Shown: in pieces, positions 16,496 to 25,184 of the stretch
Position numbering within the stretch: position 1 is the first letter of the stretch
How the letters are laid out: every line of letters begins with the position of its first letter
DNA from: Nonomuraea cypriaca
GTDB lineage: Bacteria; Actinomycetota; Actinomycetes; Streptosporangiales; Streptosporangiaceae
Assembly (NCBI RefSeq): GCF_015645445.1
Contig: NZ_JADOGI010000030.1
Span: 1-64,000 of the forward strand
DNA length: 64,000 nucleotides
Direction of reading: 5' to 3'
Position numbers and translations under genes: made by a program
Notes under the pieces: generated by a model
Seen by the model: the letters and a program-made list of their open reading frames with translations, nothing else
Told to the model about the DNA's origin: nothing
The model's database searches: none

Positions 16496-17970
16496 GTACG
16501 ATCCCGCATCTCGGCGAGCAGCGGCCACGACCCGGCGCCGGCCCCGCGCAACGCGAGGAAATCCTCGAACAGCTTGTCGTAGAACGCCTGCCGGCCCGGG
16601 TCAGGCTCGACCGCGTCGCGCAGGCATACGTGCCCGGCCGCGGCCTCGGCGATCGACGGCGCGGCCCCCGTGGCGGCCAGCCCCACCAGGTACGCCCCCC
16701 GCGCCCCCACCTCGGCGTCGGCGGAACGGCGTACGGGCAGGCCGGTGACGTCGGCGATCAGCCCGAGCCAGGCGGAGCTGGCCGAGCCGCCCCCGCACAC
16801 CCGCAACTCGGTCGGCGACGCCCCAGTGGCCGCCAGGCAGTCGCGGATGACCATCGTGAGCCCTTCCAGCGCCGCCCGCGCGACGTCCTCGCGACTGTGC
16901 TCGAACGACATCCCGAGCATCGCCCCCCGCGCGAGCGGGTCGGAGAAGGGCGCCCGCTCACCGGCGGGCGACAGGTAGGGCAGGAACGTCAGACCGCCCG
17001 CGCCGGGCGTGCTCAGCAGCGCCAGCTCACCCAGCTCGGCGGGATTGCGCAGGCCCAGCAGCCGGCACGTCCACTGCACGACCTCCGTGCCGGCGAACGT
17101 CGGGAAGGCCCGCAGGTAGCCGCCGGGCAGCGCGATGGTGACGCCGGTCGGCTCGCCGTCCAGGCCGGGGGAATCGACGAGCACCTCGGTGCACAACGTG
17201 GTGCCGAGGATGCCGCACGCCTGCCCGGCGCGTACCGCTCCCGCGCCGAGGGCCGTCGCCGCGATGTCGTACGGGGCCATCACGACCGGCGTCCCCGCGG
17301 GCAGGCCCAGGGTCGCGGCGGCCCCTGCGGTCAGCTCGGCGACGGGGCACGAGCGGGCCGGGGGCAGCAGCCGCTCGGCCCACTCCAGACCGAACATGGC
17401 GAGCAGCTCAGGAGAGTACGCCCGCGCCCGCAGGTCCATGAACGGCGCGGAGGCGTCGGACTCCTCGGCCACCAGCTCCCCGGTGAGCCGGGAGAAGATC
17501 CAGCCGCCGCAGGTCAGGTTGGCATGGGACCGGTCGAGCCGGGCCGGATCGTGCGCGCGCAGCCACGTCAGGATCGCGTGCGGCAGCCCGGACGCGGCCG
17601 ACGAGCCGTTGCGGCGGAAGGCCGCCGCGGCGAGCCCGGAGCGGTTCCAGGCGTCGACCGTCGCGGCGGCCCTGGCGTCGTTCCAGAGGATCGCGGGGCC
17701 GGTCGGCTCGCCGTTCCCGTCGACCAGCCAGCAGCCGTCGCCCTGGGCCGTCACGGCCACGAACTCGACGTCACCCCCGAGACGGCCCGCGACCTCGCGT
17801 ACGGTGGCGGCGACCGCGTCCCAGACCGCGGTCATGTCCTGCTCGGCGTGGCCGGGCGCGGGCCTGGACACGGCGGTCTCCCGCCGGGCCACGGCCGCCT
17901 CGGCGCCCGAGGAGTCGTACCTGACCGCCTTGATGACCGTGGTCCCCGCGTCCACGCAGATGATCGCCAT
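16492..17970 (-). CDS. FGGY-family carbohydrate kinase (second of a pair)
   Basis: FGGY kinase of 492 aa. The N-terminal CVDAGTTVIKAVRYD and C-terminal RVCGGGSASSAWLGLIADV segments are the two halves of the actin-like nucleotide site. DAxRAA and ILWNDARA indicate the sugar-binding lobe. It resembles the AI-2 kinase/xylulokinase/erythritol-kinase part of the family, and the specificity cannot be fixed by eye. The ATG overlaps the permease stop by one base (TGATG). The SorC regulator and sugar ABC transporter upstream make phosphorylation of the imported sugar its obvious job. Confidence 0.9.
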   Translation of the reverse strand: MAIICVDAGTTVIKAVRYDSSGAEAAVARRETAVSRPAPGHAEQDMTAVWDAVAATVREVAGRLGGDVEFVAVTAQGDGCWLVDGNGEPTGPAILWNDARAAATVDAWNRSGLAAAAFRRNGSSAASGLPHAILTWLRAHDPARLDRSHANLTCGGWIFSRLTGELVAEESDASAPFMDLRARAYSPELLAMFGLEWAERLLPPARSCPVAELTAGAAATLGLPAGTPVVMAPYDIAATALGAGAVRAGQACGILGTTLCTEVLVDSPGLDGEPTGVTIALPGGYLRAFPTFAGTEVVQWTCRLLGLRNPAELGELALLSTPGAGGLTFLPYLSPAGERAPFSDPLARGAMLGMSFEHSREDVARAALEGLTMVIRDCLAATGASPTELRVCGGGSASSAWLGLIADVTGLPVRRSADAEVGARGAYLVGLAATGAAPSIAEAAAGHVCLRDAVEPDPGRQAFYDKLFEDFLALRGAGAGSWPLLAEMRDRT

Positions 17971-19202
17971 CAGGCCCTGCCATGGGAGGTCCTGGACCGG
18001 CGCGACACGGAGTCGACGACGACCGCGAGCAGCAGGACGACGCCGGTGACCACGAACCTGATGGAGGAGTCCAGGTTGAGCAGCGTCAGACCGCTGGAGA
18101 TCGACTGGATCACGATGATCCCGAGCAGCGCGCCGAACGCCGTGCCGCGCCCGCCGAACAGGCTCGTCCCGCCGATCACGGCCGCCGCGATGGCGTTGAG
18201 GTTGACGTCGCCCGAGCCGCTGCTCTGGTTGGCCGCCGCCAGCCGAGCCGCGGCCAGGATGCCGCCGACCGCCGCGAACGTCGAGCACAACACGAACACC
18301 GAGGTGTAGATGGCCTTGACGTTGATGCCCGCCCGGCGCGCGGCCTCCACGTTGCCGCCGACCGCGTAGACCGCCCGGCCCCACTTCGTCCGCGACAGCA
18401 GATAGTGCATGATCAGCACCAGCGCCACGAAGAAGACGAACATCCAGCCCACGCCCCGCGTCTGGCCGAGATACCAGACCACGAACGCCAGCACCACCAG
18501 CAGCGCCACGCTCCTGGCCACCAGCACGGACATGCTCCGCGCCGACAGCCCTGCCCGCCGCCGCTCCCGCGCGTGCAGGAACCCGCTGGCGAACAACCAG
18601 AGCGCGGCGACGACCGCGAACGTGTACGACAACCAGGCCGGTACGAAGTCGAGCTGCGCGAAGTTCACCAGCCCCGAGTCGAAGGGCAGGTTGATCGACC
18701 CTTTGGTGCCCAGCACGTACAGCTGGAGCCCGAGGAAGGCCAGCAGGCCGGCCAGCGTGATCACGAAGCTCGGCACCCCGAACCGGTTGAACAGCTGCCC
18801 GTACAACCAGCCGATGACCGCGCCCATGACGACGGAGGCCAGGACCGCCAGCCAGACCGGCAGCCCCTGACCCACGAACAGCACCGCGAGCACCGCTCCC
18901 GACAGCCCGCTCACCGAGCCGACGGACAGGTCGATCTGGCCCACCAGCAGCACGCACACGATGCCGAGCGCGATGACGCCGACGGCGGCCGACTCCAGTG
19001 TGAGGTTCACCAGGTTCGCGCTGGACAGGAAGATCGGGTTGAGGATCTGCAGCACCGTCCAGATGACGACGATCCCGACGACGACCGGGATGACGCCCAG
19101 GTCGCCGCCGCGGGAGCGTTCGACCACGTCGGCGAGGGCGTGGCGGATGCCCTTGCCGACTTGCTTCAGCCGTTCGTCCTGGCGGTCGGCGGTCACGGTC
19201 AC
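17970..19202 (-). CDS. Sugar ABC transporter permease (XylH/RbsC type)
   Basis: Integral membrane permease of 410 aa with about ten hydrophobic segments. It carries the CUT2 signature VGQIDLSVGSVSGLSGAVLAV and the late GGTSLFGGRGTAFGALLGIIVIQ block. It moves a monosaccharide or polyol across the membrane with the ATPase and lipoprotein encoded next to it. The GTG at 19202 overlaps the ATPase stop as GTGA. The long loop with two extra helices (about residues 200-270) is the XylH-like feature. Confidence 0.92.
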   Translation of the reverse strand: MTVTADRQDERLKQVGKGIRHALADVVERSRGGDLGVIPVVVGIVVIWTVLQILNPIFLSSANLVNLTLESAAVGVIALGIVCVLLVGQIDLSVGSVSGLSGAVLAVLFVGQGLPVWLAVLASVVMGAVIGWLYGQLFNRFGVPSFVITLAGLLAFLGLQLYVLGTKGSINLPFDSGLVNFAQLDFVPAWLSYTFAVVAALWLFASGFLHARERRRAGLSARSMSVLVARSVALLVVLAFVVWYLGQTRGVGWMFVFFVALVLIMHYLLSRTKWGRAVYAVGGNVEAARRAGINVKAIYTSVFVLCSTFAAVGGILAAARLAAANQSSGSGDVNLNAIAAAVIGGTSLFGGRGTAFGALLGIIVIQSISSGLTLLNLDSSIRFVVTGVVLLLAVVVDSVSRRSRTSHGRA

Positions 19203-19969
19203 GACGGGAGCCCTTCCTTGCGGCGCGCCTGGCGCTGGGAGACCGCGTTGTCGGTGGCTCCCGTGATGGCGGCGATGATGTCCTCGGTGGAGACGTCGGC
19301 CACGGGGAACACGCCGTTGTTGCGGCCGAGCCGCAGCACCGCGACGGTGTCGGCGACGGCCTTCACGTCGGCCATGTTGTGGCTGATCATGATGACGCCC
19401 AGACCGTTCTCGCGCAGCCGCTCGACCAGGTTGAGCACCTCGGCCGTCTGTGCCACGCCGAGCGCGGCGGTGGGCTCGTCGAGGATGATGACCTTCGGGT
19501 CGCCGAGCAGCGACCTGGCGATGGCCACGGTCTGCCGCTGGCCGCCGGACAGCGCCGCCACCGGCACCCGTACGCTCGGGATCTTGGCGGAGAGCTGGCG
19601 GAGCAGCTCCCACGAGCGGGTCTCCATGGCCACGTCGTTCAGCCGCAGCGGGCGGATCTCCTGGCCGAGGAACAGGTTCTGGATCACGTTGAGGTTCTCG
19701 CAGAGCGCCAGGTCCTGGAAGACGGTGGCGATGCCGAGCTTGTGCGCGGCGGCCGGGGTCGGGATCTCGACCTGGTCGCCCTCGAACGTGATCGTGCCCG
19801 AGTCCTGCGGGTGGACGCCCGAGAGGATCTTCACCAGCGTCGACTTGCCCGCGCCGTTGTCTCCCACCACGGCGACGACCTGGCCGGCGGCGACGTCGAG
19901 CTCGATGTCGGTGAGCGCGGCCACCGCGCCGAAGGTCTTGCTGATCCCGCGCAGGGACAGGACGGTCAT
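19199..19969 (-). CDS. Sugar ABC transporter ATP-binding protein
   Basis: Single-domain ABC ATPase of 256 aa. Walker A is GDNGAGKST, the signature is LSGGQRQ, Walker B is VIILDEPTAAL, and the H-loop is MISHN. Classical RbsA/XylG proteins are two-domain proteins of about 500 aa, so this is the half-size form that must dimerise. The gene sits between the permease and the binding protein with a 4-bp overlap on one side and a 10-bp gap on the other. Confidence 0.94.
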   Translation of the reverse strand: MTVLSLRGISKTFGAVAALTDIELDVAAGQVVAVVGDNGAGKSTLVKILSGVHPQDSGTITFEGDQVEIPTPAAAHKLGIATVFQDLALCENLNVIQNLFLGQEIRPLRLNDVAMETRSWELLRQLSAKIPSVRVPVAALSGGQRQTVAIARSLLGDPKVIILDEPTAALGVAQTAEVLNLVERLRENGLGVIMISHNMADVKAVADTVAVLRLGRNNGVFPVADVSTEDIIAAITGATDNAVSQRQARRKEGLPS

Positions 19970-19979
19970 CGGCGTTCTC

Positions 19980-21071
19980 CTACTTGATGCCGAGCTCTTC
20001 GCAGCCCGCGGCGTACGCGCCGGTGCACACGTCGGGGGCCTTCATGATGGCGCTGTCGAACAGGACTTCCTTGATGTTCTCCGTGGTCACGACCGTGGGA
20101 ACGAACAGCTGGGAGGGGGTGTTGTACAGCGTGGCCTTGCCCGCGGGCTTCTTGCCCTGCATGAAGTCCCAGGCCACGTTCGCGGCGGCCTCGGCGACGA
20201 TCTTGATGGGCTTGGAGATCGTGTTGTACTGGTCGCCCGAGATGATCCGCTGCGCGGCGGCGACCTCGGCGTCGTTGCCGGTGACCGGCGGCACCTCGAC
20301 GCCCGCGGCCTTGAACGCGGCGATCGAGCCGCCGCCGGTGCCGTCGTTGGCCGCGACCACGCCGGCGATCTGGTCCTTGAACTGGGTGATCTGGCCGCTG
20401 ACCCAGGTCTGCGCCTTCTCCGGCTGCCAGTCGGGGGTGTCGTACTCGGCCAGCAGCTTGAACCCGCTCGGGTCGACCGCGCTGTGGATGCCCTTCTTGA
20501 TCAGCCCGGCCGCCGCGTCCGTGGGAGAGCCGTTGACCTGGAGGATGCCGCCCTCGGCGTTCTCCGCCTTCAGGTGGTCGACCAGAGACTGGGCGATCAA
20601 GGAGCCGATCTTCTCGTTGTCGAACGAGATGTAGTAGTCGGCGGGCGTGGCCGGGATCGGCCGGTCGTAGGCGATGACCGGCACCTGCTGGGCCTGCGCC
20701 GACTTGACGATGGTGGCCGCCGCGGCGGAGTCGACCGGGTCGATCACGATCGCCTTGACGCCCTGCGCGAGGGCCGAGTTGGCCTGCTGCTGCTGCTTGG
20801 AGGCGTCGGAGTCGGCGTTCTGGTAGATGACCTGGCAGCTGGGGCACAGCTGCTTCATCCTGGCCTCGAACAGGGGCTTGTCCTGCAGCTCGTACCGGGT
20901 CGAGGCGAGGTCGGGCATGAGGAAGGCGACCTTGCCGTCGGCGCCGTTCCCGGTGCCGCCGCCGGTGCTTGCGCCGGTGGAGCCGGTGCCCGAGCCGCAG
21001 CCGGCCAGCACCGAGCCGGCGAGCACCGCCGCCGCGGCGAACGCGGAGGTCCGCAATTGAGCTCTGTTCAC
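19980..21071 (-). CDS. Sugar ABC transporter substrate-binding lipoprotein
   Basis: Periplasmic-binding-protein-type lipoprotein, about 363 aa, anchored outside the membrane. Signal peptide and lipobox LAGC put the lipidated cysteine near residue 25. The body is a Peripla_BP_4 fold like XylF/ChvE (IAYDRPIPATPADYYISFDNEKIG). The GTG at 21071 follows GAGG nine bases upstream; the GTG at 21086 lies further up with no ribosome site. It is the first gene of the minus-strand operon, and an inverted repeat bound in all likelihood by the SorC protein lies about 110-140 bp upstream. Confidence 0.9.
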   Translation of the reverse strand: MNRAQLRTSAFAAAAVLAGSVLAGCGSGTGSTGASTGGGTGNGADGKVAFLMPDLASTRYELQDKPLFEARMKQLCPSCQVIYQNADSDASKQQQQANSALAQGVKAIVIDPVDSAAAATIVKSAQAQQVPVIAYDRPIPATPADYYISFDNEKIGSLIAQSLVDHLKAENAEGGILQVNGSPTDAAAGLIKKGIHSAVDPSGFKLLAEYDTPDWQPEKAQTWVSGQITQFKDQIAGVVAANDGTGGGSIAAFKAAGVEVPPVTGNDAEVAAAQRIISGDQYNTISKPIKIVAEAAANVAWDFMQGKKPAGKATLYNTPSQLFVPTVVTTENIKEVLFDSAIMKAPDVCTGAYAAGCEELGIK

Positions 21072-21175
21072 GGGTTCGTTCCTCACTCGCTAAATCAAGA
21101 TGCTCGCTGCCCCCGAGGCACGGGGCATGCCCTCACAGGAGGGGATGCCCTGTGGTGCGGCTCACGTTAGCGTGC

Positions 21176-21210
21176 GCTCAGAACATTTGTCCAGCAAAGA
21201 TGTTCAGAGC
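21176..21210. promoter_or_regulatory. SorC-type operator in front of the sugar operon
   Basis: Inverted repeat GCTCAGAACAT (21176-21186) and ATGTTCAGAGC (21200-21210), matching at 10 of 11 positions. On the minus strand it contains TGAACATCTTTGCTG, shared with the second site at 22187. It overlaps the 3' end of the SorC gene. Confidence 0.75.
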
Positions 21211-22169
21211 TGCCGGGTGGCCGCCACCAGGCCCTCGGCGGTCGGCGTGTCGGTGACGAGCTGGTTGAAGTAGCCGCCCCTGGCGCCCGCGACGATGGAC
21301 AGCACCTTCTCCGCGCCCACCGCGACCGCGATCGTGGCGGGGATGCGGCGCAGCTCCTCCAGCCGGGTGGCCACCAGCCGCTCACTGCCCGGGTACGTGA
21401 TCGGCGCCCCGTCGCGGTCGTAGACCCGCATGCAGACGTCGCCCACGGCGTGACGCAGGCTGTCGGCGTCGCGCGGCATGAAGGCGGGCATCATCTGCCG
21501 CATCAGCGGCGCCGAGCCGACGCCGACGACGGCGCACTTGGCGTGCGCCCACAGGTCCATGACGCGGCGCACGGACGGCTCGTGCTGGAGCGAGTAGAAC
21601 AGCTCTGGGCCCGGCAGCGCGGGCGCGTAGAGGTAGGCGGGCACACCGCCGACGCGTTCGGCCAGGATGCGGGTGGTCTCGTTGGTCTGGAACCAGGGTT
21701 GGGGCTCCTCCTGCCCGCCCACCGCCGGCGCGATAGTGACGCCGGGGAACCGGCCGAGCCCCTCGCGGGCGCACTCGTAGACCGTGGTGCCCGACGAGAC
21801 CAGCACGACGTCACCGGATTCCAGGCCCACCGTCGCCAGGGCGCGGGCCACGCCCGGGGCCAGCCAGGGGCCGAGCGCCGGGCCGTTGACCTTGGGGACC
21901 AGGTGGACCCGTTCCAGGTCGAGCGCGCGTGCCACGTCGGCGGCCAGCGGGCCGTCGTCGAGCGTGGCCGGCCGGTGCACCTTGATCTCGACGATGCCGT
22001 GCCTGCGGGCCTCGTTGAGCAGCCTGCTCACGGTCGCCCTGCTCACGCCCAGCCGCTTGGCGATGTCGCCCTGGGTGGCGTCCTCCATGTAGTACTGCTG
22101 GGCCGCCGCGTACATCAGCTCGTGGGGGAACCTGGCCTGCGTCTCTGGTGCGACGTCGGCGGCATTCAT
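21204..22169 (-). CDS. SorC/DeoR-type sugar-responsive transcriptional regulator
   Basis: Regulator of 321 aa. An N-terminal HTH (TQGDIAKRLGVSRATVSRLL, residues 32-51) precedes the sugar-phosphate-binding SorC domain with SSGTTVYECAREGLG and VGVGSAPL. The family is related to LsrR and DeoR and senses phosphorylated sugars. The ATG at 22169 is preceded by AGGAG. Directly downstream, on the same strand, is the transporter-kinase operon, and matching operators flank the gene, so it likely controls both that operon and itself. Confidence 0.92.
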   Translation of the reverse strand: MNAADVAPETQARFPHELMYAAAQQYYMEDATQGDIAKRLGVSRATVSRLLNEARRHGIVEIKVHRPATLDDGPLAADVARALDLERVHLVPKVNGPALGPWLAPGVARALATVGLESGDVVLVSSGTTVYECAREGLGRFPGVTIAPAVGGQEEPQPWFQTNETTRILAERVGGVPAYLYAPALPGPELFYSLQHEPSVRRVMDLWAHAKCAVVGVGSAPLMRQMMPAFMPRDADSLRHAVGDVCMRVYDRDGAPITYPGSERLVATRLEELRRIPATIAVAVGAEKVLSIVAGARGGYFNQLVTDTPTAEGLVAATRQL

Positions 22170-22186
22170 GCGCGCGCTCCTGGCTG

Positions 22187-22212
22187 TGAACATATTTGCT
22201 GAACTGATGTGC
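22187..22212. promoter_or_regulatory. SorC-type operator at the regulator's own promoter
   Basis: TGAACATATTTGCTG at 22187-22201 followed by ATGTGC at 22207-22212. The GAACAT half-site and the second half-site start 19 bp apart, as in the site at 21181-21205. This suggests autoregulation. Confidence 0.72.
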
Positions 22213-22246
22213 AACGACTATACGTTAGTGAGCTCCGGGGGAAAGG

Positions 22247-22933
22247 CTAGCCGTTGGCCAGGGCGTCGCCGAGGGCGGTGCGGGCGTACAGGACGCTACG
22301 GCCCGTGCGGGTGCCGGTGATCAGCCCTGTCCTGCGCAGGGCCGCGAGATGGCCGCCCGTGGTGCCGACGCTCTGCCGCAGGAGGGCCGCGAGCTGCGTG
22401 GTCGTCGCCGGCTCGGCCAGCTCGGCGAGGATGCGCGCGCGGGTGCGGCCCATCAGCGCCGACAGGTCGGCGTCCGGCGCGGGCGGCGCGGCGGCGATGC
22501 CCCTCGCCGGGTAGATCATCGCGTACGGCCACGCGTCATCCAGGTAGACGCCGATGCCGCGCATGAACGCCGACGGCACGAAGAGCAGCCCCTTGCCGCC
22601 GAGCCCGTGGGAGCCGCCGGCCGACATCAGTTCGACCTCGATGTGCCCGCCGCGCCGCCAGTGGACGCGCGGGCTGAGGTCCTCCAGCGCGGCCGCCCAG
22701 CCGTAGGCCGCCAGCCGGCCCGCCCGCTGGGCCACGTCGCGCTGCAGGATCGCACGGAAGCGCGGCCACTCGTGGGAGATGATCTCCGTCCAGAGCGCCT
22801 CGTACGCGTCGGCCAGCGACTCGACCACGTGCGGGCCGAGGAGCAGGTCCCTGGCCCAGCGGGGCACCTGGCGCCCGGCCAGCACCCTGACGATCTCCGT
22901 GTGCGCCTGCTCCAGCGGCGTGCCGCGGCTCAC
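22247..22933 (-). CDS. ArsR-type helix-turn-helix protein, N-terminally short
   Basis: Protein of 228 aa with a C-terminal winged helix-turn-helix (GRTRARILAELAEPATTTQLAALLRQSVGTTGGHLAALRR region, about 165-205) and the long middle domain seen in DUF5937-containing actinobacterial ArsR-like regulators. Members I know are about 320 aa, and the first about 90 residues of that architecture are missing. The GTG at 22933 lies eight bases below the stop of the LacI gene, so there is no room for the rest. It is either a short natural form or a truncated copy. Function is unknown. Confidence 0.8.
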   Translation of the reverse strand: MSRGTPLEQAHTEIVRVLAGRQVPRWARDLLLGPHVVESLADAYEALWTEIISHEWPRFRAILQRDVAQRAGRLAAYGWAAALEDLSPRVHWRRGGHIEVELMSAGGSHGLGGKGLLFVPSAFMRGIGVYLDDAWPYAMIYPARGIAAAPPAPDADLSALMGRTRARILAELAEPATTTQLAALLRQSVGTTGGHLAALRRTGLITGTRTGRSVLYARTALGDALANG

Positions 22934-22940
22934 GCGCGAC

Positions 22941-23930
22941 TCACCGGGGTGGTGGGGGGAGTTCGCCGGAGCCGCGGGGGATGAGGCGGACGGGGAGCTC
23001 GATGTGCTCTGGCCGGCCCGTGTCGCCGCGCAGGCGGCGGAAGAGCAGCTCGGCCGCCACCCGGCCCATCCACGACGGGTCCTGTGCCACCGTGCTCACC
23101 GCCGGGTCGAGCAGGTCCGCCAGCTCGAAGTCGTCGAACCCGACCAGCGCCACCCGCCGCCCCGCCAGGGCGCGCAACGTGGTCACGGTGTAGCGCCCGT
23201 TGCCGGTGAACAACGCCGTCGGTGGCGACTCCAGCGTGAACATCCCGTCCAGCGCGGCGCGTACGGGATCCGGCGACGGCGGCCCCATCCACACCAGCCG
23301 CTCGTCGAACAGCCCTCCGAGCGCCGCGCGGTAACCGCGTAACCGTTCGGCGGCCGTGTAGATCTCCGGGTCGTCACCGAGGAAGGCGATCCGATGGTGC
23401 CCGTGACCCAGCAGATGGCGTACGGCCAGCGCGGCCCCGCCTGCGTTGTCGGTGAGCACGGTGTCGACGTCGATGCCCGACCCCGGCGGCCGGTCGGCGA
23501 ACACCACGGGGGTGCCGGTCTCCAGCTCGGCCCACAGGTACGTGTGATCGTCGCCGGCCGGCACCATGATCAGCCCGTCCACCCGGCGCGCGCAGAACGT
23601 CTCGACCAGCTCCCGCTCCCTGCCGGGCTCCTCCCCGGACGAGCCGCTCAGCAGCAGGCAGCCGTGCCCGATGACGACGCCCTCCACGGCCCGGCTCAGC
23701 CCCGAGTAGAACGGGTCCGCGACGTCCTCGATGACCAGCCCGATCGTGGCGGTCCTGCCGCTGCGCAGCACCCGCGCGCTCTCGTTGCGGCTGTAGCCCA
23801 GCCGGTCGATGGCCGCGCGCACCCGCTCGGCGGTGGCCGGGTGCACGCCCGGCTCGCCGTTCACGACGCGCGAGACGGTCTTCAGCGCCACGCCCGCCGC
23901 CGTGGCCACGTCCTTCATCGTCGGTCTCAC
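22941..23930 (-). CDS. LacI family transcriptional regulator
   Basis: Repressor of 329 aa. The HTH reads TMKDVATAAGVALKTVSRVVNG (about 4-25), followed by the hinge helix SARVLRSGRTATIGLVIEDV and a sugar-binding domain ending in PVRLIPRGSG. GTG 23930 is used; an in-frame ATG at 23918 gives four fewer residues. A perfect palindrome, GACAACGTTGTC, lies 31 bp upstream, between this gene and the divergent MFS gene. It is a likely operator for this protein. Confidence 0.92.
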   Translation of the reverse strand: MRPTMKDVATAAGVALKTVSRVVNGEPGVHPATAERVRAAIDRLGYSRNESARVLRSGRTATIGLVIEDVADPFYSGLSRAVEGVVIGHGCLLLSGSSGEEPGRERELVETFCARRVDGLIMVPAGDDHTYLWAELETGTPVVFADRPPGSGIDVDTVLTDNAGGAALAVRHLLGHGHHRIAFLGDDPEIYTAAERLRGYRAALGGLFDERLVWMGPPSPDPVRAALDGMFTLESPPTALFTGNGRYTVTTLRALAGRRVALVGFDDFELADLLDPAVSTVAQDPSWMGRVAAELLFRRLRGDTGRPEHIELPVRLIPRGSGELPPPPR

Positions 23931-23960
23931 GCCAGGATCATTTCCTACTCCGGCCTGGTA

Positions 23961-23972
23961 GACAACGTTGTC
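23961..23972. promoter_or_regulatory. LacI-type operator palindrome
   Basis: GACAACGTTGTC is a perfect 12-bp palindrome with the central CG typical of LacI-family sites. It lies in the divergent promoter region. Confidence 0.7.
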
Positions 23973-23998
23973 AGCCCGCTATGCCAGAGTGGTCACCT

Positions 23999-25159
23999 AT
24001 GTCCGTGAGATCAGCCTTGCTCGTGGCCGGCTTCGTCCTGGCCGCACTCAATCTGCGGCCGGCCATCGCGGGCGTCTCCCCGCTCCTCGACGAGATCATG
24101 AGCGACGTGGGCCTCTCGCCCGCCGGCGGCGGCGCGATCACCACCGTCATGGTGGTCTGCCTGGGCGTGTTCGGGCCGGTCGCGCCGCTGCTCGCGCGGC
24201 GGGTCGGCCTCGACCGCACGCTCCTGGCCGGCCTGATCGTCCTCGCGGCCGGCGTGGCGCTGCGCGGCCTCGGCGGCGCGCTCGTGCTCTACCTCGGCTC
24301 CGCTCTCGCCGCCACCGCCATCGCGGTCATGAACGTCTCCATGCCCGGCATCGTCAAGCACCACTTCCCGTCCAGAATCAATCTCCTGACCGGCGTCTAC
24401 GTCTCCGGCGTGGTGGCCGGCTCCGCCGCCGTCTCCGCGGTGGTGATCCCGATGGAACACGCCACCGGATACGGCTGGCGCGGCGTCTCGGCGCTGCTGG
24501 CCGTGCCCGCCCTGCTCGCGGCGCTGCTCTGGCTGCCGCAGGCGCTGTCCGAGCAGGCCGGGCCGCAGAACGGGCCCAGGCCGTACGGGATTGTGCTGCG
24601 CAGTCGCGTGACCTGGTACGTGACCGGGCTGATGGGCCTGCAGTCACTCACCTTCTACGTCATGCTCGCCTGGCTCCCGACCATCTTCCTGGACGCCGGC
24701 CTGCCCGCCGACCAGGCGGGTTACCTCCTCAGCCTGACGAACCTGGTCCAGGTGGCCGCCTCCCTCACGGTCCCCGTCCTGGCCGGGCGGCGGCCCTCCC
24801 AGGTGTCGTATGTGGTCGGGGCGGGCGCGCTGACCGTGTTCGGGTATCTGGGCGTCCTGCTGGCGCCGGCGACCGTGCCGTGGTTGTGGATGATCGTGCT
24901 GGGGCTCGGCCAGGGGGCCTCATTCGCACTGGCCCTGCTGATCATCACGTTGCGGCCGGCCGATCCCGCCGCGGTGACGGCGTTGTCGGCCGTGGCCCAG
25001 TCCGCGGGGTATGTGGTGGCCGCGCTGGGGCCGCTGCTGTTCGGCCTGCTCAGGGAGGTGTCGGGCGGCTGGTCCGTACCGCTGACGGCGGGGCTGGGCG
25101 TGCTCGCGGTGCAGATCTTGGTTGGCTGGTTCGCCGGACGCCCTGCTACTTTCAGGTAA
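23999..25159 (+). CDS. MFS transporter, CynX/NimT-like
   Basis: Twelve-helix major facilitator of 386 aa. The N-terminal ALNLRPAIAGVSPLL is characteristic of the CynX/NimT branch of cyanate or 2-nitroimidazole exporters. It resides in the cytoplasmic membrane; substrate unknown. The ATG at 23999 was preferred to the ATG at 23981, giving a normal start to helix 1. It diverges from a LacI gene with a shared operator between. Its stop codon lies inside the iron box of the next gene. Confidence 0.88.
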   Translation: MSVRSALLVAGFVLAALNLRPAIAGVSPLLDEIMSDVGLSPAGGGAITTVMVVCLGVFGPVAPLLARRVGLDRTLLAGLIVLAAGVALRGLGGALVLYLGSALAATAIAVMNVSMPGIVKHHFPSRINLLTGVYVSGVVAGSAAVSAVVIPMEHATGYGWRGVSALLAVPALLAALLWLPQALSEQAGPQNGPRPYGIVLRSRVTWYVTGLMGLQSLTFYVMLAWLPTIFLDAGLPADQAGYLLSLTNLVQVAASLTVPVLAGRRPSQVSYVVGAGALTVFGYLGVLLAPATVPWLWMIVLGLGQGASFALALLIITLRPADPAAVTALSAVAQSAGYVVAALGPLLFGLLREVSGGWSVPLTAGLGVLAVQILVGWFAGRPATFR

Positions 25160-25170
25160 GGCTAACCTTT
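25152..25170 (+). promoter_or_regulatory. Iron box (DmdR/IdeR type) of the fhuF-like gene
   Basis: TCAGGTAAGGCTAACCTTT matches the actinobacterial iron box TTAGGTTAGGCTAACCTAA at most positions. It includes the AGG..GGCTAACCT core and overlaps the stop codon of the MFS gene. Iron-replete repression of the next gene is expected. Confidence 0.8.
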
Positions 25171-25184
25171 GAAGTGGGGGATTT

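Noticed and set aside
17982-21170. Over 1000-residue plus-strand frame across the sugar transporter genes
   Set aside because: Shadow of three well-recognised minus-strand genes, no family features.
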